A stretch of 64,000 bases of DNA, taken from positions 62,001 to 126,000 of the forward strand of contig CAJNDS010002358.1 of the NCBI GenBank assembly GCA_905221605.1, read 5' to 3'. Within the stretch, counting starts at the first letter, position 1. Each line of letters starts with the position of its first letter. Of this stretch, positions 33,316-44,548 are shown piece by piece. Origin of the DNA: Symbiodinium natans. Taxonomy: Eukaryota; Sar; Dinophyceae; Suessiales; Symbiodiniaceae. The position numbers and the translations under genes are program-made. A model generated the notes under the pieces. The model saw nothing but the letters and a program-made list of their open reading frames with translations. It was not told where the DNA came from and made no database searches.

Positions 33316-34807
33316 TAGGGCTTGGGGTTTGCGGTTTAGGGTTCAGAAAGCCTAGGGTTGAGGGCTTAGGGGTCAAGGTTCAAGGCCAGAAGTTTACATG
33401 CGCTGTTGTTATGTGCTCTGCCGCGTGTCAAGAATTAATGAAAACCCCTGTATGTTCTCAGCATTGCAAGATCCTACGGGTGGGTGGGCATTTTTCCGTT
33501 TTCCGCTGCACGAATACACTTGCTGGCCTTGTGAATGCTTGGACTTGAGGTGCTAAACCCTAAACCCCAAACCACAGTAGTTCTGAAACTCTCGCGTCAA
33601 GTCGAAACCCCTCACAAGCTCACACTCCAAAGCCCTCCCGCCTGAGTTTAGGGTTTACGCCCTAAACCCTGGCCACTGAACACTTTAAAACCTGCGGAGT
33701 TTAGGATTTGGGGATTAAAATTTGGGGCTTAGGGTTTTAGGTCCAGTTTCCAATGTTTCTGGAGTCGGTTTTCGGAGGGAGGGATTCACACTGTCAGTCT
33801 CTCAACCCTAAACCCGAAACACTAAACCCAGGAACCTACGAAACACTAAACCTAAAAGCCGCAAAGCCGAGGTCGCTTCAACACTTCTGCTGCGCTTGGG
33901 GGTATTGTGAGGCGTTTGGGCTTTGGTGATTCAGAGCCCTGGTGTTTAGTAGGGTTTAAGGTTTACAGTCTATAGGGGTTAGCCAGGTGGTCTGCGGCTG
34001 CGGCTTGTGGATGTTGAGCATATGTATCCGGTGAAGTCGAATCCCCTTGCTGAAATGACCTGCAATAGGGCCCTCAATGTAGAGCAACCCCTGTGTGTTT
34101 GTTGCAGCTTGCGTGGCAAGGTAGCGTGCCCCGATTGTAGGAAATGCCCATGTAGAATTAGGCTTGGAGCTGGCCTTTAAATGCCGGAGGCGAAGGGTTT
34201 GTTGTGGGGCATGGTATGTCCATAGCTTCAGCATCGACAGGGCTTTAATTTAACAACCCGCAGCCAAGCAAATGCCTGCCTGCACAAAGGGTATTTTTAT
34301 GTATACATATATATATATGTATATATAAATATATATACATATGGAAATGTATATGCATATGTATATATATATATATACATATCTCTGGAAATCAGAACAA
34401 GGAATTTCTAAACATGTAGTTTTGGGCTTTGGGCAGGACCGGACTTAGGGGCCGAAAAGGATGCACTCGTGCCCAGTTTTGTGCGCATTCGTTTGTGCTC
34501 GCGAGTACGTTCGTAGGACTTTCACGAGGCGGCCTTTGGGGTGCCGTTTGTTTTTCAGGAGAGGAGACCCGGGTTTATCCACTTCGCCCACAGATGCCCC
34601 TCGAAAATCATATGAAACAAAAAGCCCCGAACACTTTATCCGAAAGAATAGCAGCCGGGGGGGTTCGTTAGGGGGTCTATAAGGGGTGCACCGCCAGTCA
34701 AGCATTTGCGGCTTGCAGCGTCGCCTCAAGGAGTCTTAGAAAATTGTCGTGCCAGACCAACGTTCGCCTAGCGAACCCTAAGCTCTTCCTTCCTCCATGG
34801 CACATGA
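33316..34807. other. Intergenic, mixed; AT-rich microsatellite at 34290-34385
   Basis: Decayed telomere-like strings at 33340-33380, 33550-33735 and 33800-33860. A minus-strand open frame at 33956-34234 (92 codons, TIGARYLATQAATNTQGLLY) looks faintly protein-like but I cannot assign it. (TA)n-type tract at 34290-34385. Confidence 0.45.
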
Positions 34808-34959
34808 ACTTGGAGGTTCATGGTACTTAACACCCAGTTAGAACTGTACTTATCACCCACCTATAATCCCCTGAAGTGCCCTAACATGGTTCTAACCCAA
34901 CTCTAAGTACAGTTCTACTTGGGTTCTACTTGGGTTCCCTAAGTACCATGAACCTCCAC
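34808..34959. mobile_element. Inverted-repeat element, family B (longest copy)
   Basis: ACTTGGAGGTTCATGGTACT on the left and AAGTACCATGAACCTCCA on the right, near-perfect reverse complements; interior has further arms (AGTTAGAACTGTACTTA, TAAGTACAGTTCTACTT). No ORF. Confidence 0.8.
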
Positions 34960-35574
34960 AAGCAGCCTACGCGGGCGCATGCGCGGACCCTCATCGCCCT
35001 TGTGCTCCTCGCATCGCGGACCTCAGCTGGCTGGAGCGACTGGGTCATCCAGGTCGGTACCTCTGCTGAGGCTCCCTGGGCTTCCACTAACAGATGGGGC
35101 TGGGGTCGGACTTGATACCCTAAACCCTAAACCCCCAACCCTAAGAAAGAAGGGGCAGTAGTTGTTATAAGGGGGGGGGGGGGGGGGGGGGCTGGGGTCA
35201 AGGTCCTTGAAAGGGATGGGATAAGAGTCCCATAAAAAAGGGGAGTCCTTGCTACAAAGAGAACCTACCTTTATACACATATATAGATATATATGGTAAC
35301 CCCCCCCCCCCCCCCAAGACCAACCTCAAGACCACTTTTGTACTTTCACGACTCCACATTCCAAAATTCTTTTCTTTTATTTGGATTTTTTGAAATATGG
35401 GCCTAGTTTTGGGGGAAATTTGGGAATTCCGATGCGTGAACATGTTCGAACCTGTGCTGAAAAGACTTTCCTGGGCGGGCATCAGAGTGCAACACAAGAC
35501 ACAAGAACAGGTCGTGCAGTGCCAGGTTCTAGGGTTTTAAACAGAAGCTCCGAAACCCTATTGGGCTAAGCAAT

Positions 35575-36020
35575 TAAGCCTAAACCCTTACCCTTTAAAC
35601 CCTATAGAGTTAAGGTTTACAGGCTTCGGCATTCAAACTTAAGCCGGCAGTTTCACCTAAACCTTTAACCCCTAAACCCTTTTGAGTTAAGGTTTAATTA
35701 AGGAGTTTAGGGTGTAAGGTTTAGGCACTATAAACCTTAGAGTTTAAACCTTCAGGGTTTAAGGTTCGGGCACTTAAAGCTGAACCCTGAACCGTTTTGG
35801 GTCAGAACCCTAAAACCCTGTAGGGCTTAAAAAGGCTCAACGGTTTTAACCCTAAAGGGCGCTGAAGAAGGTATACATGCCCAGACCTTAAATGGTTTAA
35901 AAGCCCCAAAGGTTTTAAGACTTTCGGTATAAGGTTTGGGCATTACCGATACGATTAGAACCTTATCACCCTATAGGGCTTGAGGCTTAAATCCCTAAAC
36001 CTCGAATCCCATAGGGTTAT
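35575..36020. repeat. Decayed TTAAGGTTTA / TAAACCTTAA repeat field
   Basis: Alternating CCCTAAA-like and GGTTTA-like strings with TTAAGG cores and frequent short palindromes; no coding frame. Confidence 0.6.
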
Positions 36021-36137
36021 GCCCATGTTTATAGAGCTTGTGTCCCGGGACGCAAGGATACTGTGGGCAAATGTCCTTTCAGCATTTCCTGGGATTCAAA
36101 ATATACACGAACTCTATCGATGCATGCTAGAAGTCAG

Positions 36138-36775
36138 TTTTCCTTGTAGGGGGATGATTGCTTGAGACTTCTGAATATAGTTTTTGGGATAGATATCACG
36201 TTTTGCATATTGGGGTGTGATGGCTTAAGACTACATTAGCTAAGGCGCAATGTTGAGTACAGAGTTCAGGTTTTGCTTATTGGTGGCTGATGCTTGAGAT
36301 AACAGAGCTAAGGAACAATTTGTAGTCTGGATGTGTTGTTCTGCTTATTGGGGCGTCATGGCTGAAAATGTCTTCGCTAAGGTACAGTGTCTAGTTTCGA
36401 GTTCAAGTTTTGCCTATCTCGGGATGGTTGCTTGAGATATCTTAGCTAAGCCAGATGTCACGTTTTGCTTCTTGGGGCGTGATTCACGGATGCCTTAAGA
36501 TAGCGTTCAGTATACAGTCAGGTTTTGCTTATTGGGGGGTGGTTGCTTGAGGCATCTTCGCAAAGGTACAGTGTTTAGTATAGGGTACAAGTTTTGCTTA
36601 TTGGAGAATTATTGCTTGAGATATCTTAGCTAAGGTATGGTTTTCAGGATAGATGTCATGTTTTGCTTGTTGGGGCGTAGTGGCTTAAGATATGTTCGAT
36701 AAGGTACACTATTTTGTTTTGAGTACAGGTTTTGCTTGTTTGGGGATGCTTGCCTGAGATATCTTAGCTAAGGTT
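36138..36775. repeat. Degenerate tandem minisatellite, about 10 units of 55-70 bases
   Basis: Each unit starts TTTTGCTTATTGGGG(C/T)G, continues GATGGCTTGAGATATCTTAG and CTAAGGTACAGTGTT, and ends with a (GT)ACAGGTT string. Units begin near 36138, 36200, 36270, 36338, 36407, 36462, 36522, 36591, 36660 and 36729. The core CTTAGCTAAG is a 10-base palindrome. Confidence 0.85.
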
Positions 36776-38119
36776 TTGTTTTTTATGACTGATTGATGAA
36801 GATACTGCAAACCTCGTGGAGATACCAAAAGAATCCAAGCAAAACAAAGATTCGATGATGATGAGAAGATACATTCCGATTTGAATCCTAAAAGTGCTGC
36901 ATATATGTCATCAGTAGACTAGTCTCCCAAACCTTTGGTTTCTTTGGTTTTTGGTTTTTGTTTGGCTTGTTTGGTTTTTTTGTTTTTTGGGATGTTTTTT
37001 CATGTCTCTTTACTTGTTGTGGCGGTTTTTCCTCTGGCTGCTTATTAGTGCTCTGACTCTTTCAGCTGTTTCTTGCTCTTCGATTCGTGCGGGCTTGGTC
37101 TTGGGCGGGTAGCATATATGTATCTATATATATATATATATATATATATTATTTATATGTGGGCTGTCGAGACCCAAAATGATCGTACCCTCAGCACCCA
37201 CATGGATCGTAGCTTGTGTTCTGGTGTTTTTGCTTTGCAAGCGCCCTGCCAGAACCAGGATCGAGCTTGGTGCGTGACCGGTGATTCACAAGGCCACGGG
37301 ACGAAGTGTCAACCCCTGCCCCCAAAAGCCCACGACTCCCTAAATTGCGGAATACAGCCCCTAAACCCGAAACCCGAAACCGCACCTCAAGTTGTATACG
37401 GATCCTTGAAATGATTTACTAGAAGCCTTCGGGGGGGCGGCTTTGGGGCTGAAAAGCCAAATTCTCATCTCGTGAAAGCAAGATTCAGCTGTTTGGGGTT
37501 GGGTTTAGGCTTGCTTCTTTGAGAGGGCTTGCGGTTTTGGGGTAGCTTGGGCTTGGCTGGTATTGGTTTTGGGGCGTCGGAGGTCGTGTCACAGATTCAA
37601 GCGTTCCTGAGAGATAAAACCCGGGGGTTTGAAAGCAAGTCGGCGCAATGGGACAGCATATACGCATGTCGTGGATGTGGAAGTCGCTGACGCTTGAGAG
37701 AACAACTGCCAAGTTATGTATGATTACAGAACGACTGGCACTTTCACAGCATTTCCGCAAATCTTGCTGTTTTAGCTGGAGCCCAAAGCAAGCTTCTTGT
37801 TCTGAAAACCAACTGTCTCCAGAACATCTCTCGACGACAACTTGTGTCAGAGAGAGGTGACACCATACATGGGCTTACAAGATCAGCATCTGCCTTCGAA
37901 GTGAAAGGTTTCACCGCCTGCGAGAAAACTGCGCCCAAACCCTTTGAGAAACCAGCCCTAACGCCGCCGATCCCAAAACCTTTCCGAAGCGCAAATCAAG
38001 TCAGGGAGCGCGTAGAGATTTGCGCAAGTGGGCCTTGTTCCTCTATGGCTAGGGTACGCCCTCCCCCCCCAAAAAAAAAAAAAATAGATGCAGGTGAGAA
38101 AACAAAACCGCCCAAACAG
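36776..38119. other. Upstream region of the SBBP gene; (TA)n at 37118-37152
   Basis: T-rich stretch with TTTGGTTT repeats (36925-37010), a (TA)n tract, then unique sequence. 5' exons of the surface-protein gene should lie here or further left, but I could not define them. Confidence 0.4.
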
Positions 38120-41100
38120 GCGACATCATCGCGGGTGGCTACACCGATGGCGACCTTTTCGGCAGCAACGCTGGTGATCGGGATTACTTTGTGATGATGC
38201 CGGGCTTGGAGTTTTCAGATTACAACTCTGACTCATTGTTAACAGCGAGAGTGAGGAAATTGGGTACCTTATATCCCCCACATCACCCTGAAAGGTATAC
38301 GCGTGTTTATGTATTTTTAAGGGATCCAGTTCCCTAATTCCCTTCTACGAACAATTCTCACTAAGCATTCCCAAGCTCAACCCAGAGGGTTCGCGTCCAG
38401 GTTGGTAATTGCACCTCCAGGTCTGAAGGTCGTTGGAGAAATGTTTTCTGACCTCTCAAACTCCTAAGTGGGGACTCGAAACCCTTCCCCCTCAACATAC
38501 CCCAAACCTTAAACCTTGAACTCTTGAGCCTAAGGAAGGTAAGCAGTTCGGGCTCCCTCATGTGGGGTCTGCAGTTCGGCACAGCGTTGCACGACTCGGC
38601 GAAGGCGGGTGGTGCATTAGAAAAAGCACCGGTTTTTAATCCCTATTCCCTAAACCCTAAACCCTGAGCCCTAATTCGAGGTTTCGGGGTTTAGGATTTC
38701 GGGTGTTGGGGGGGCAGGGGGGGGGTGGATTTCGTTGGTTTTGCTTGAAGGCGGTGGCGGTGGACAGCTCGGACAACATCTTCCTTGCGGGATGTACTGG
38801 GGGTGACGCCATGAGCGACTGAGACTTGCTTCAGGGCTTTGGATTGATTTAGGTCTTGATTTTGTTGTCTTCCGGAAGTCCTCTGGAGTTGGACTTGTAA
38901 GGTACTACCACACGCCACCCGTTCCTCACAAAATTCAACAGCTCTGGCTCCGAGCTATGGACCGTCGAGCGCGGGGATTCGACTGCAGCAGACATCTACT
39001 ACAGCATTGCAGTGGATGCAAGTGGGGATGTTATTGTGTGTGGTGCATCCAGAGGAACGATCGACGGAGTGACAGCCGCTGGACTTTCCGATTACTTGAT
39101 TATGAAGTTTGACTCTGCAGGGGTGTGGCAGTGGACCGTGATGAGGGGCACCACCAGCGATGACTTCGCCGTAGATGTCACACTGGATTCGGCCGGCAAC
39201 ATCATTGTGGTTGGAGAGACCTATGGGGGCATGGATGGCTTCACCAACCTGGGCTGTTCCTCGGGGTTTATGGTGTAGGGCTTTCGGCCGCCCCGGATTT
39301 CTAAAGGTACACAGAAAGGTCTTCGTTTTCCAAGATTGCACCCCAACAGACCCCGAAGCTCCGGGCAACTCAGATGACGACGTGGCGGTTGTGAAGTTTG
39401 ACAGCAGTGGAACCTGGTTGTGGACAGATCAGAGAGGCACACGGGACTGAACTGTCGTGCCCGCCGTACGTGCTGTCTGTGCCGTAGATAGGCACCAGCT
39501 AGTGAAGGGGATTTCCGAAGCCTCGATGCCTCAAAGCCTAAACCTTGCACCACTGGAACGAGCAGTTTGGAGAAGTACTACGTGGATGTTCATGGTACTT
39601 ATACTACAGTTGTAACTGGACTTATGACCCCTTTGTGGGTAACTACAGTTAGAACTGGGCTAGTAAGTACCATGAACCTCCAAGTACACACCAGCAGAGG
39701 TTCAAGTGGCAGCGAGTACTTCAAGAAGGTGCGGACCGATACCAGCGACAGCATCTATCCAGTGGGTCTCTGTGGCGGCGCGTGGCCGGGTCATGTCCAT
39801 GAAGGCAGGAACATTCCGAGAATTGCGTTTGTGCTTGTAGAACTCGACCCGTTTCCCACTGAACCCTAAACTGCCCTAAACATCCCCAAAACTCCTGAAC
39901 TCCAAATCCCCAAACTCCTTGAAACCCAAATCCCCAAACTCCTTGAAACCCAAATCCCCAAACTCCCTGAACCCCCTTTTTGCTCGCCGAAGGTTCCTTC
40001 GACGTCTGCCTCTACAAGCTGAGCAGCTCGGGAGTGCTGCAGTGGAATCTTGGGGGCATGCTTTCTGCGCCTTCGGCTTGGGGATTTTGCGGTTGAGGGT
40101 TTAGGGTTTCGGGTTTAGTGCACTTTCGGGGTGTCGCAGTTTAAGGGTTAAGGTGCGTGAAAGTCGTTGCTTGTAGTAGCCGTCTTCTAGGGGTGTTGTG
40201 GCCACTGTCCTCACACAAGGAAGGGAAACCAGAAAGCTTGCGAGTTTTCGTCTTGTGTGACATGCAGAAGAGTGCCCCCAACCGGTCAATCCCGCGACTT
40301 CCTGAGCCTGGCCCTTTAAAGGTTTCGAGGTTTGGGGTTTAGGGTTTTGAGGTCCACCCGACAGCTCAGGAGCATTCAGCGTGGATCAAACACAAGCGAC
40401 CAGGTGCCAAAAGCCCGGGGACTTGGGGATTGCTTGGAGGTTCATGGGCACCTATAACCACAGTTATAAGTCTACTTATAACCTACTTAGGGGACTTCGG
40501 GGGCTTATAAGTAGAGTTATGATTCGGGTTATAAGTACGATGAACCTCCAAGTACCTCGGAAGCCACGGGGTCGTTGAGGGTTTGGTTTGAGCACGTCGG
40601 GGCTTCCCCCGAGCATTTTAGAACCGCCTCGACAGCAACGATTTATGTGACTGTCCCCTAGGATGTGGTACCCAAGTCAGGACTTCCCCCCCAACGTGAT
40701 AGGCAGTCGACATTGTCCAGCCGCAGTGTGAAAGGGGTCGGGTTCAGGGCTTAGGGTTTCTTAGGGTCTCGGGAGATATGCACACGCCACGAGGGGTTTG
40801 GTATGGCGATCGATGAGTTGAACGATCGGATCTACGTCGCGGGCTTAACAAACGGCTTGTTGGATGGGCGCACCGCCACAGACTGGGACCCATTCATCAT
40901 GGCCTTCGACCTTGCAGGGAATTGGGCCACATAGTCCAAGAAGTAACCTTTAGCCCGTGGTATTACCCCTATACCAGCCTATGTAGCCTATTTTTCGCCG
41001 CGGAACACGAACAAGAAAGGTTTCCACGTCGTTTCATGGAACCTCAATGGATGACAGTGCTTTTGGCGTGCACGTTGACGTTTCCAAGAACCTTGTCTTG

Positions 41101-43419
41101 GCTGGCGGTACCAAAGGCTCCTTCCCGGGATACAGCAATGCTGCTGAAGGCGTAAACGACGTGTTTGTTAGCGCGCCGCTTCACACAACAACCACGTCCA
41201 CATCCCCAACTGCAACCTCCAGCTCGTCAACCAGCACGACTACCACAACAGCAACATCCACCAGCTCATCAACCAGCACAGCAAGCACCACTTCGTCCAG
41301 CTCTTCTACTAAAACAGCTACGACCACGTCGTCCAATGCTTCAACCAGCGCGACGACCACCATGTCAACGTCCACCACTGCAACGTCCAGTTCTTCCATC
41401 ACCACGTCAAGCATAACCGCAACCGCTTTCACATCAATCTCGTCAACGGCTTCCACCTCGAGCACTGCCACCCCTACCACTTCTACCACGGACAAACCTT
41501 CCACCACTGTCCCAACCAAAACCTCGACCGTCTCATCATCGGTCACAGCGAGCTCAAGCCAACATCCTACCAGCTGGACCAGTACCTCAACTACATCGAC
41601 CACTCCCACCTCTTTGCCCAGCACATCGACCGCAACTTCGACATCCCTGGCGACGTCCTCTTCGAGCACAAGGACCGGAGCGACCACCATGAGCACCTCC
41701 AGCCCAACCCGAACTTCCACAACTTCTACAAGCCGATCAGACACCTTGACAAAGAGCACTCAAAGCACGCGATGCACTGAAACGACGTCCACCACGTCAA
41801 CCGCGGCTCCCGGAGGCGAGGGTGGTTTGATGTGCTTTGATGTTCCTCCAGCCTTGAGCAGAAGATGTGTTCCTTGGTTCATTGCACACTTTTGGCCCGC
41901 TAAGATATGTTCAGGGTTCGCTGAAGCCTGCGTAGGAGGTCTTGAGGGGGGCAGTTCTCTGTTTGCGCATGAAATTCTGGCTCCGGAGCAAGCGGGCACA
42001 GTTCTTCACAACAGCCACGCGTGCCAAGCAGGAGGTTTCAAGTATGATTGATGCCCACCACGGGTTGGGCAAGCTCCTGAAAGCGGGCAACCAGTTGCAA
42101 TGAATTGAAAACCCTGACACACCTGAGTGGGAAGGCTAGGTCCGTGATGCCCATAGCAATCTCTACGAAACTCTAGTGCCACCACCAGGGGTTCACAGAA
42201 ACTACTCACTGCCTTGACCTTCTTTTTTGCAGGAACTACATCCACCACAACATCAACGACAAGCTCCACTACCACAAGCCTCCGTTCCAGCAGCACCACC
42301 GCCAGCAAATCGTCAACGACAAGAACTGCAACAGACAGCACGTCAAGTGCCCCATCAAGCGCCACAACAACTTCCAAGAGAGACACCAAAACAAGCACGA
42401 CCAGAAGCGGGGCTGTCGCAGCCACAGCCGCAGTATTGGCCTTCGAGGCTAGTCAGGAGAGCTTAGCGAAGCAGGCCTTGGAGGCTGCCATGGCAGAGGC
42501 AGGGGAGGCAGGGCAGGATGATACCATCGTATCGGTGTCAACAGAGGAGCCAGATGGCACGGTTCTTGTTGCTGTCGCGCTTCGAGCGGCCGGAAACGGG
42601 ACAGGCGAGGAAGGCAACCGGACCTTCACCATCTCGGACGCTGGGGTGGCCGTGAAGGTGCCTGCAGCACTGGTGCTCGCTGCGGGTGGGGGTGAGGGCT
42701 TTGCATCCCTCTCTTTCGCCCGCTTGGGCGCGGAGTCGGAGACCATGGCCGCGCTAGGGGACAGTGGAGAAAGCCCGCAAAGCTCAGAGAGCTCTGTTGG
42801 CTCCGTTCAGCTTGCCGACCTGCCGGTGAGTTTGGTGCTGTTTACTGCCGATGGCCTGGAGTGGAAGGGACCTCTACCGGAGCCTTTGCAGCTCTCGATC
42901 CCAGTGAGTAATCTCACCTTGGACGTGGACGAAAGAGGCGAGTGCGCCTTTTGGGATCTGGATGCCCATGCCTGGTCCACGGAAGGCGTTTCCACCGTTT
43001 CCACTTCTTCACTGGATGCTGGAGTCGTCACTTGTGAAACAACACATCTGTCGCTCTTTGCCTTCCTACTCAGAACCATGGCCAGCGTTTTCGTTTGCGC
43101 CATGGCCTCCAGGATTTTTTCGTTGGAAGGCCTGCAGAATTTGTCCCGGGGCCACTGGGCTTGGTCGATTCCGGCACTCTTGCAGTGGGCAGTGCTCTTG
43201 CTGGCCGCCGTTCTCCTATTCCTGTCTTGGAGGTGTGATGTGAAGCACGAGCGGTACGTTGCGGAGCTGAAGCTTGCAGAAGAAGCCCGTAGCATGAAGA
43301 CCAAGATGCAGAAGCGACGCTCCACAATGCAGAGGAAGGAGTTGCTTCCGCAGGAGATTACTTTTCTCACAAGAGAGCAAAATCCTAGAGATTTGTTTGA
43401 AAACCGAAAAGTAGGTTAA
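38120..43419 (+). CDS. Surface protein: SBBP beta-propeller, Thr/Ser stalk, GPS-like motif, membrane helix
   Basis: Exons read from motif and border: 38120-~38200 (GDIIAGGYTDGDLFGSNAGD), 38751-~38816 (AVAVDSSDNIFLAGCTGGDA), 38902-39252, 39359-~39441 (NSDDDVAVVKFDSSGTWLW), ~39698-39800 (SIYPVGLCGGAWPGHVHEG), 39993-~40058 (GSFDVCLYKLSSSGVLQW), ~40788-40919 (FGMAIDELNDRIYVAGLTNG), ~41000-41821 and 42233-43419. Each blade has the SBBP pattern: VD.SGN(I/V)...G.T, then D..(V)KFD..G.W.W. Well-defined introns are 39253-39358 (GC-AG) and 41822-42232 (GT-AG). Short exon borders are approximate and the 5' end is missing. Predicted to face outside the cell and bind a ligand or neighbour; role inferred from architecture only. 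A family B element lies in the intron before the 39.7 kb exon. Confidence 0.75.
38902..39252 (+). CDS. SBBP exon with two or more propeller blades
   Basis: Best-preserved exon of the propeller. Reads HPFLTKFNSSGSELWTVERG, SIAVDASGDVIVCGASRGTI, YLIMKFDSAGVWQWTVMRG, then VTLDSAGNIIVVGETYGGMD. Starts after GTAAG (AG 38900-38901). Ends at 39252; the intron begins GCTGTTCC (GC donor) and ends CCCCGAAG at 39358, joining in frame to the NSDDDVAVV exon. Confidence 0.8.
39576..39686. mobile_element. Inverted-repeat element, family B, inside an intron of the SBBP gene
   Basis: TACTACGTGGATGTTCATGG on the left, AAGTACCATGAACCTCCAAG on the right; internal arms CTACAGTTGTAACTGGACTT and TACAGTTAGAACTGG. 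Its right end is within about 15 bases of the next exon-like sequence. Confidence 0.8.
40433..40554. mobile_element. Inverted-repeat element, family B, inside an intron of the SBBP gene
   Basis: CTTGGAGGTTCATGGGCACC on the left, AAGTACGATGAACCTCCAAG on the right, inner arms CAGTTATAAGTCTACTTATA and TATAAGTAGAGTTATGA. Confidence 0.8.
41000..41821 (+). CDS. Exon: last SBBP blade and Thr/Ser mucin-like stalk
   Basis: Begins with FHGTSMDDSAFGVHVDVSKN and LVLAGGTKGSFPG (one blade), then from about 41190 to 41800 an almost pure Thr/Ser tract with scattered Ala, Pro and Val, typical of densely O-glycosylated stalks. Ends GGCGAGG at 41821 with intron GTGGTTTG; the intron ends TTCTTTTTTGCAG at 42232. 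The join (phase 1) continues the Thr/Ser tract. The frame beyond 41821 (to 42051) is read-through into the intron. Confidence 0.75.
42233..43419 (+). CDS. Exon: end of stalk, GAIN/GPS-like segment, membrane helix, basic tail
   Basis: Continues the Thr/Ser tract to about 42410 (TTSTTTSTTSSTTTS), then a folded region (TAAVLAFEASQESLAKQALE, DDTIVSVSTEEPDGTVLVAV). At 42942-43064 there is a GPS-like motif: CAFWDLDAHAWSTEGV, then VVTCETTHLSLFAFLL. Two Cys, two Trp and the HLS cleavage tripeptide of GPS sites are present; the two other usual Cys are missing. A membrane helix follows (IPALLQWAVLLLAAVLLFLS, near 43166-43228), then a basic cytoplasmic tail (KTKMQKRRSTMQRKEL). Stop at 43417-43419. In GAIN-domain receptors and polycystins this motif self-cleaves; whether it does here is untested. 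Confidence 0.75.
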
Positions 43420-44448
43420 AATACAGAGAAGCAACTTCCACAGGAGGTGCTGGCATTCAAGCTACCAGGGACCAAGCGCTTCACCCGCCTCGTCTACTCT
43501 TCGATCTCACGGCACCAAACGGGACAAACTCTGGCACAGCTGGAGCATCCCCCACGTCGTTTCAAGTACGTTCTCCCTGCTTCTGACTCCAATCTTCATG
43601 TCTCTCGCCGGTCTACTTACTTCTTCTGCAGCTCCACCAGCCACGCCCTGCTGAGCTCTGCTGGTGGCACCACGAGGGCCACGCGGGGGACCTCCTCTAC
43701 ATCAGGCCCCAGCTCTAAGACAGCGGCTGCCCGCAACAGCCATGATAGCCATGAGAAAATCGGGAGACAATATAGCACATAGTGCGAACGAGTCCCGAAA
43801 CTTCGTGCGAATTTGCGAGGCCAAAGATGATCCTGAGCTTGGAAATCCGGAAGCTGCTCCTAAGACGGGTGGCAGCAAGAGATACTGCCAATCTCATGGT
43901 TGCGTGCGAGGTCGCAGGAATGCCGGAGACGTCCCTTTTCCTTGAGGAGGGTTATTTCCCAAAGTAGGGGGTACCCCTGAAAAGAACCGAAGCCTGGCAA
44001 AAGCAACCCACCAAAAGGGCGCCCCTTTTTGGGAAACCCGAACTGATTAGAGTTTAAGAGGTCGCTTCCGCCAACGACTCTGAAAGACTTGAGGAGGAGC
44101 CGGGCGACAGAGAAGCTGTGTGGTCTTGCGGAAGTCCCATCGGCATCAAGGAGAAGCAATGGCTGCGAATAAGCATTCACAGCCAAGATCTTCACTCCCG
44201 CAAGGAGTTGGGTTTCGCATGTCTCTGGGCTCCTGCTGGTATTTTAAGCTTTTTTCCTGCGGCCTGCTCATCCTAAAAGCCCGAAAGCCTCAACCCTGTT
44301 TAGGGTTCGCGGCCTCAGCATGTGAGCACTGAAGCACTGATTCAGAGAAGAACACAGGCTTGGAAGCAAAGGAGCTCGTGAACGGCTTCCATGGATCGCT
44401 CCACCTGAAATGTCTCTTCTCCGAGGGATTCATATAATCTGGGCATTT
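43420..44448. other. 3' flank of the SBBP gene, possible further exons
   Basis: The frame after the stop reads EKQLPQEVLAFKLPG, which resembles the KELLPQEITFL string just before the stop, suggesting a local duplication. A Ser/Thr-rich open segment at 43632-43780 follows TTCTTCTGCAG. None is certain. Confidence 0.35.
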
Positions 44449-44548
44449 NNNNNNNNNNNNNNNNNNNNNNNNNNNNNNNNNNNNNNNNNNNNNNNNNNNN
44501 NNNNNNNNNNNNNNNNNNNNNNNNNNNNNNNNNNNNNNNNNNNNNNNN
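44449..44548. other. Assembly gap, 100 N
   Basis: Exactly 100 Ns, the usual placeholder for a gap of unknown size. Strand of genes and repeat content change across it. Confidence 0.99.

Noticed and set aside
36138-36775. CRISPR array
   Set aside because: Repeats are degenerate and the intervening sequence is also repeated; there are no conserved short repeats with unique spacers, and the genome is eukaryotic.
37648-37938. First exon of the SBBP gene
   Set aside because: Short open frames exist, but none shows a signal peptide or a blade motif, so no start could be supported.
41181-41759. Minus-strand Val/Asp/Glu-rich frame of 192 codons
   Set aside because: It is the shadow of the Thr/Ser stalk exon on the plus strand, which is in frame with an SBBP blade.
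42807-43370. Minus-strand frame of 187 codons
   Set aside because: Shadow of the GPS/membrane exon; no domain, whereas the plus strand has a clear motif set.
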